Source: Variovorax paradoxus
GTDB taxonomy: Bacteria; Pseudomonadota; Gammaproteobacteria; Burkholderiales; Burkholderiaceae_C
NCBI RefSeq assembly: GCF_024734665.1
Contig: NZ_CP102931.1
Location: 4,586,001-4,650,000 of the forward strand
Direction of reading: 5' to 3'
Length of the DNA stretch: 64,000 bases
Below the pieces are notes generated by a model. It saw nothing but the letters and a program-made list of their open reading frames with translations. It searched no databases and was not told the origin of the DNA. The position numbers and the translations under genes are program-made. The stretch's first letter is position 1, and the number at the start of each line of letters is the position of its first letter. This document shows positions 60,022-64,000 of this stretch, one piece after another.

Positions 60022-62871
60022 CTAGAACGGCCAGGCGGCCGGCTTTGACGCCGTCATGTCGATCCTGACAGTCGTGTCATGGTTGTTGGTGTTGTTGTTG
60101 GCATAGAACAGCGCGGCCTCCTTCGCAAAACCGTAGCTGCTCACCTGAGCAGCAGCAGCGGCCGAATAGGTGATGCCCCACAGATCGAATGTCGCCCGTT
60201 GGTCGCGTTCCGTCATCCAGGATAGCGCGATGAGCAGATTGTCATTGCCATTCAGATCCCCAGGGCGGATCGTGTAGTTCCCGTATCCCAGTTTGGCCTT
60301 GTAGGCAGCCCAATCGGCCCGGGCGAGCAGACGCTGGTGCAGGTAGAGCTGGGTGAAGATCTCCCATCCGCGCGTCCTGTCACCCGTGCGCTCTGCCCAA
60401 TAGTGGACCCACTGGATGTAGAACGCCATGCGCTCCCCGTTCTGCGCCGCATAGTCGGCCGAGCCCCAGATGCGGCGATAGGCGCCCTGAACAGGGTCTG
60501 CCTCGGCGCGAGCGGCCACGATCATGTCGAACGCCGACCGATAGCCGACTCGGTCTTTCTCCAGATCAACGCCAAGCTCCCGCAGCAACCGCCAGTTCTT
60601 GTGCAGCGGGAACATGTTGTTGGAGACCTCCACGCTGCGGCCAGCGTAGACGTTGAGGACGTTCTGTTGCAGGTTGTGCCCCAACTCGTGGCTTTCGCCC
60701 CAGCCACGCGGACTGAACCCCCAGGAGATGTCGGCAGGGTTGCCCGCGCAACCGCTCCCGCATTTGGCATAGAGATCGACGTTGAAGTGCTGAACGCCGG
60801 GAAGCCGGTGCAGGTTGTCGCTGGTGCAGTCCCACCCCCACGCCGTGCAATTCTTCAGTACTGCTGTCGGTAGCGACTTGCCCGAAACCGCAAGGCCAGC
60901 CAGCTGGTAGGCATCTTCAATCACGTAAGTGCGCAACTCCTTCAGATAGCGATCGAGATCGCTGCCGTAGCCGGAGTCCTTCAAGGCTTCTTTCATCTTG
61001 TCTACACGCGTGTGAACTTCAACGCCTGGCAGCTTGATCTCAGCCCAGTCGAAGGCTGTGGCATTGAACTTCGCGATGAAGTCAGCGACCTTGCCGCCGT
61101 TGGAAAGATCGAGAAAAGGATGCTGGGCAACGCCGCGAATACGCAGCCGGACCTTGGCATCGGCAGGCGCACCGGCAAACACCAGTTGCAGTGTTCCTCC
61201 ATACGGACTCGTGATGTAGGTGACGGCCTGTGCGTTGAGCGCGATGGCTGGACTTCGCACAAACCGGGGACGGTCGTACTTGTCGGACCACAGCTTCGTC
61301 GATTTGGGCTCCTGGATATTGATCTGCAAGGAAAGAGTCGCGCCTGCAGCATCGACCACCTGGACGGCCAGGGTCTTTCCGGGAATCGCGAAGCGCCCCA
61401 GCGCCGTGAAGCCGGACTCCTGCGTCAACGGAATGGTCACCACCTCATCGGTCGCCGACACCTCGAACCGAGCTGCCGCCCCGTTCATGAACGTGCCAAG
61501 ATCCGGCTGGGCACCGCCCGTGGGTCGAACATAGGCAACCAGACTGTCGGCCACCACTGCCTGCATGAAGGCCCCAGCCTGGCGCTCCTTGCTCATCGGG
61601 TATTTGATTCCCCGTCGCGTGACATCGGCCCAGAGCACGAGCAGACGATAGAGGTTCGTCGAGGGCTGCTCGAAGACATTGCGACCGGAGAGACTCAAGG
61701 CGTCGATCTTCTCCCGGAACAGCTCTGCAGGTGCAAGCACATCGCTCGTGAGGCCGGCAACCATGCTGCAGTCGTCGTCCCTGCATGCGCCCCAGTCGTA
61801 GTCGGCGCGCCAGTCGTTCTCGACCATCCTGCGCAGCAGCGGCAGGACGCCGGCAAACTGGGCCACCGCAACCTTGTTCGCAGCGGCAGTGCGCCCCGGT
61901 GCAACGGCGTCGGCGGCGAAGAAATTGCCGCCGTACCCGCCAAGCAGCATACCCATGCCAGCCAGCATCTTGAGGCTCGCTTTGTTGTCGCCCCAGGATT
62001 TCGTATGAACGTACAGGACCGGTTGGCCCGATGCCAGCAGTTGAGCCACCTGTGTCTCAAGCACAGGGTTGTCCGTGACGTCGGAGCCCAGCAACAGCAA
62101 TTGCGAGCCATTGCCGCAGTTGCCTGTGACCGAGAAATCGCACGCCGTCGCAGATACTTCCACCCCGGCGCGTTTGAAGCCGTTCTCCACCGCCGCCGGA
62201 TCGATGCCTGAGTAACTCAGCTTGATCGAGCTCGGCAGCGGCTTCGAGGCGTCTGCCGTGAGCAGCCAGCTCAGCAAGCGCCGGAACGCCGGTGCATGCG
62301 CGAGGTTCGCAGACTGCTCGAACTGATGGAGGATGTTCGCGCCGTAACCCGCGCTACGGCCACCTGCTGCAATGCTCAAGCTGGCAAGAACCTTGCCCTT
62401 GTCGCCGACGATCAAAGGCTGGGCGTTCTCGACGTTCGCCGGCAGCACGAACTGGGAATGTTTGCTCGGCTCGTATTCGCTGCTCTCGGCACCGTACAGC
62501 GCCGTTGGCAAGGCCGCTTGCCGGGCCGAAAGCTCCTTCGCGAAATCGATGGCGCACCTTGCCAGGGCCGCAGCGTCTGTCAGGCCCTCCGGGTCACCGC
62601 TCAGCAAGGCGAGATCGATGGCCTTCGAGCAGAAGACCGGCGCAGGCTCCGCTGGGAGACCGGGTGCCAGCCCCTCCGGCTGACGAGTCGCCGGCGGATT
62701 CGAGGATGCGCTTGCCTCCGCCCCCGGCGCTGTTGCCGTAGATGTCGCTGCGCCCGAACCCGTGAAGAAAGCGCTGCCGGCGCCCCCATCGCTTCCACCT
62801 CCGCATGCAGTCATGAGCCCTGCGAGGCACGCCCCCGCCAAGTACCTGGAAAAAATGATCGGCATTGTCAT
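60022..62871 (-). CDS. ImpA-like M60 family metalloprotease lipoprotein
   Basis: A 949-residue secreted protease of the ImpA/M60-like type. The zinc motif is H728-E-L-G-H732-N (GESHELGHNLQQ) with a likely third ligand E748. The signal ends in a lipobox-like LMTAC (near residue 23), followed by a Gly/Ser/Ala linker, so it is probably surface-anchored. Residues about 80-480 form a non-catalytic region and a ricin- or beta-type segment precedes the protease. ImpA of Pseudomonas aeruginosa cleaves O-glycosylated mucin-type proteins. Codon choice and GC look lower than in neighbours by eye. It stands alone. Confidence 0.88.
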   Translation of the reverse strand: MTMPIIFSRYLAGACLAGLMTACGGGSDGGAGSAFFTGSGAATSTATAPGAEASASSNPPATRQPEGLAPGLPAEPAPVFCSKAIDLALLSGDPEGLTDAAALARCAIDFAKELSARQAALPTALYGAESSEYEPSKHSQFVLPANVENAQPLIVGDKGKVLASLSIAAGGRSAGYGANILHQFEQSANLAHAPAFRRLLSWLLTADASKPLPSSIKLSYSGIDPAAVENGFKRAGVEVSATACDFSVTGNCGNGSQLLLLGSDVTDNPVLETQVAQLLASGQPVLYVHTKSWGDNKASLKMLAGMGMLLGGYGGNFFAADAVAPGRTAAANKVAVAQFAGVLPLLRRMVENDWRADYDWGACRDDDCSMVAGLTSDVLAPAELFREKIDALSLSGRNVFEQPSTNLYRLLVLWADVTRRGIKYPMSKERQAGAFMQAVVADSLVAYVRPTGGAQPDLGTFMNGAAARFEVSATDEVVTIPLTQESGFTALGRFAIPGKTLAVQVVDAAGATLSLQINIQEPKSTKLWSDKYDRPRFVRSPAIALNAQAVTYITSPYGGTLQLVFAGAPADAKVRLRIRGVAQHPFLDLSNGGKVADFIAKFNATAFDWAEIKLPGVEVHTRVDKMKEALKDSGYGSDLDRYLKELRTYVIEDAYQLAGLAVSGKSLPTAVLKNCTAWGWDCTSDNLHRLPGVQHFNVDLYAKCGSGCAGNPADISWGFSPRGWGESHELGHNLQQNVLNVYAGRSVEVSNNMFPLHKNWRLLRELGVDLEKDRVGYRSAFDMIVAARAEADPVQGAYRRIWGSADYAAQNGERMAFYIQWVHYWAERTGDRTRGWEIFTQLYLHQRLLARADWAAYKAKLGYGNYTIRPGDLNGNDNLLIALSWMTERDQRATFDLWGITYSAAAAAQVSSYGFAKEAALFYANNNTNNHDTTVRIDMTASKPAAWPF

Positions 62872-63427
62872 GCCCGTTCCTCTCTTTTTTTGATGATCCT
62901 CAAGCCATGAAGAATGCGACGTGCTTGCATCGCATCACCCGGCCCTCCTCTTGTTCGATGGCACGGCCAATGACGCTCAAGGCTCCGGTCCGCGCAATTG
63001 CCCGGCGCGAAGGAATTGGAGCGACAGGTTGGCTTGGCGCGAAGGCGTAAGCCAACGCAAATGCCGAAGCAGTTGCAATGCATGGAGACACCTGGAACCT
63101 GAAGAATCCAGGCGCCTCGCATCGCTGCCTTGATTTGGCACGCTTCTTTCGAACTCTTGAAGTTTGCCTAGCGGAATTGTTAAACCGGTGAAGCGGGCAG
63201 ATAGTTCACGACATCCGTTGAAAAATACCGGAAATCGCACGACGTCCTGGAGACCTCGCCGGCCCTGCTCCTGCGCCTCGCCCCAAGCATGGAGCATCGT
63301 CAGTCCGGGCAGACGTGATGACTAGACTGCTGCCTGGCAGTATCAACGTCGGCAGTATCTGCAGGTCATGGTCTGGTGCGGCAACGCGGAGGCAGCAAAT
63401 GACAACTCAAGCCACAATTGTCACGCC
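62872..63427. other. 556-bp gap between divergent genes, no gene seen
   Basis: No ORF here has a ribosome-binding site or recognisable product. The section 63130-63240 is more AT-rich than the window and probably holds the promoters of the protease and the endonuclease-like gene. TGGCACGCTTCTTTC at 63136-63150 resembles a sigma-54 promoter but lacks the essential G of the -12 element. Confidence 0.5.
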
Positions 63428-64000
63428 ATGCAATACATCCCACCCAACTACGCCACCCTCTTCGTAGCCACCTGCAATCTCCTCAATCTCGCGGCCCCGA
63501 ACCGCGTGTACTACGAGAACCAGGACGCCTACACCGAGCGCGAGTACGAGCGAAAGATCGACTGGACCGGCGAGCGCTTTCACGCGCTCAACGCCGACGT
63601 GCTGGCGGTGCAGGAGGTGTGGGACGAATCGGCACTCAAGGCGGCCATCGCGCGCAGCGGGCTGCGCTACGACTTCGTCTCGGTGCCCGGCGCCGAGAAC
63701 ACGCCACCGCCCGGCAGCCCCGAGGGCACGCCTGCGCGAACTGGCGCACAAGGCACGCCGCGCGTGGGCATCGTCACGCGGCTGGTGGTGGACGAGGTCC
63801 GCTCCTTCGTCGACTTTCCACCGGGCTTCGGTGTCGACGTGCCGGGGCTCGGTGCGCACACACGCTTCGAGCGGCCTCCCCTGCTGGTCACGGTGCGCAT
63901 GAAGCACGGCCAGCTAGTGCATGTGCTCACGGTGCACCTGAAGTCCAAGCGCCCGAAGTTCCTGCAGGACGCGCAGGGCAACCACCTCGAAGACCGCGAC
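63428..64000 (+). CDS. Endonuclease/exonuclease/phosphatase family protein, 3' end cut by the window
   Basis: The first 191 codons of a gene that runs off the right edge. The EEP fold is shown by TLFVATCNLLNLAAPNR (the metal-binding Asn), DVLAVQEVWD (catalytic Glu) and VGIVTRL, and by VLTVHLKSKRP, a typical mid-domain block. No signal peptide is visible. The substrate could be DNA, RNA or a phosphoester lipid. The ATG at 63428 is 556 nt from the protease gene, on the opposite strand. Confidence 0.85.
   Translation, partial: MQYIPPNYATLFVATCNLLNLAAPNRVYYENQDAYTEREYERKIDWTGERFHALNADVLAVQEVWDESALKAAIARSGLRYDFVSVPGAENTPPPGSPEGTPARTGAQGTPRVGIVTRLVVDEVRSFVDFPPGFGVDVPGLGAHTRFERPPLLVTVRMKHGQLVHVLTVHLKSKRPKFLQDAQGNHLEDRD

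Noticed and set aside
63136..63150. Sigma-54-like promoter TGGCACG-n4-TTTC
   Set aside because: The -24 part is perfect but the -12 element lacks the invariant GC, and no sigma-54-type context or activator site is seen.
62977..63297. 106-codon ORF in the gap before the endonuclease-like gene
   Set aside because: No Shine-Dalgarno, no family and an AT-rich regulatory-looking region.

Overview
The window is a GC-rich chromosomal segment from a Burkholderiales bacterium, most likely Comamonadaceae and close to Variovorax. The grounds are three Bug-type (TTT family) solute-binding proteins without permeases, many LysR, GntR, MerR and Crp regulators beside transporter and catabolic genes, a VF530/DUF2132 protein, a TAXI-type binding protein and a long intergenic palindrome of a kind I associate with this family. 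I see no rRNA, tRNA, CRISPR, phage or transposase genes. The genus is inferred from gene content, not from a search.

Layout. 1-5.6 kb: a Bug protein, a Fur-family (probably Zur) repressor, a COG0523 zinc GTPase with Zur-like operators, an acetyltransferase, an SDR and an AraC regulator. 5.6-9.8 kb: a GST, then a LysR gene divergent from an MFS transporter plus a DUF2817/M14-like hydrolase. 9.8-20 kb: mostly housekeeping or unassigned genes, including a coupled trio (small basic protein, VF530, 2Fe-2S ferredoxin), RluA, a universal stress protein, a 2OG-Fe oxygenase and DUF427. 19.8-20.4 kb: a 561-bp imperfect palindrome. 20.4-24.4 kb: egtB-egtD for ergothioneine and a type II NADH dehydrogenase. 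24.4-31.7 kb: PhoX phosphatase, a thermonuclease-type protein, an acyl-CoA ligase, OsmC, a Bug gene whose ribosome-binding site lies in a hairpin, and a Crp/Fnr regulator.

31.8-39.4 kb is a transport and catabolic locus on one strand: SnoaL-like protein, SDR, metallo-beta-lactamase-fold hydrolase, ACS-type MFS transporter, GntR regulator with a 10-bp inverted-repeat operator, and a complete polar amino acid type ABC importer. 39.4-44.8 kb: GNAT, LysR, Bug protein fused by stop/start overlap to an AstE/aspartoacylase-like hydrolase, then DUF1439, a glycerophosphodiesterase and a small protein. 44.8-49.5 kb is a periplasmic copper-handling cluster: Cys/His/Met-rich DUF2946-like protein, TolC-family lipoprotein, a multicopper oxidase with two-domain spacing, a cupredoxin, DUF411 and a CusF-like protein. 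It has no RND pump or adaptor in the window.

49.6-64 kb: a FAD amine/D-amino-acid oxidoreductase divergent from a NylC/DmpA-type self-cleaving hydrolase, a membrane-anchored TAXI protein overlapping a fused pabB-pabC gene, a cysteine-free MerR regulator overlapping a carboxymuconolactone-decarboxylase-like gene, EttA, a RhlE-type helicase with a structured leader and Gly-rich tail, a 949-residue ImpA/M60-type metalloprotease lipoprotein, and the start of an endonuclease/exonuclease/phosphatase gene cut by the right edge.

The points most worth following up are the long palindrome with a codon-usage switch in the adjoining egtD, the Zur-like operator set, the hairpin that hides the start site at 29991, the two-domain multicopper oxidase cluster, the NylC-like Asn-Thr cleavage motif and the ImpA-like mucinase.
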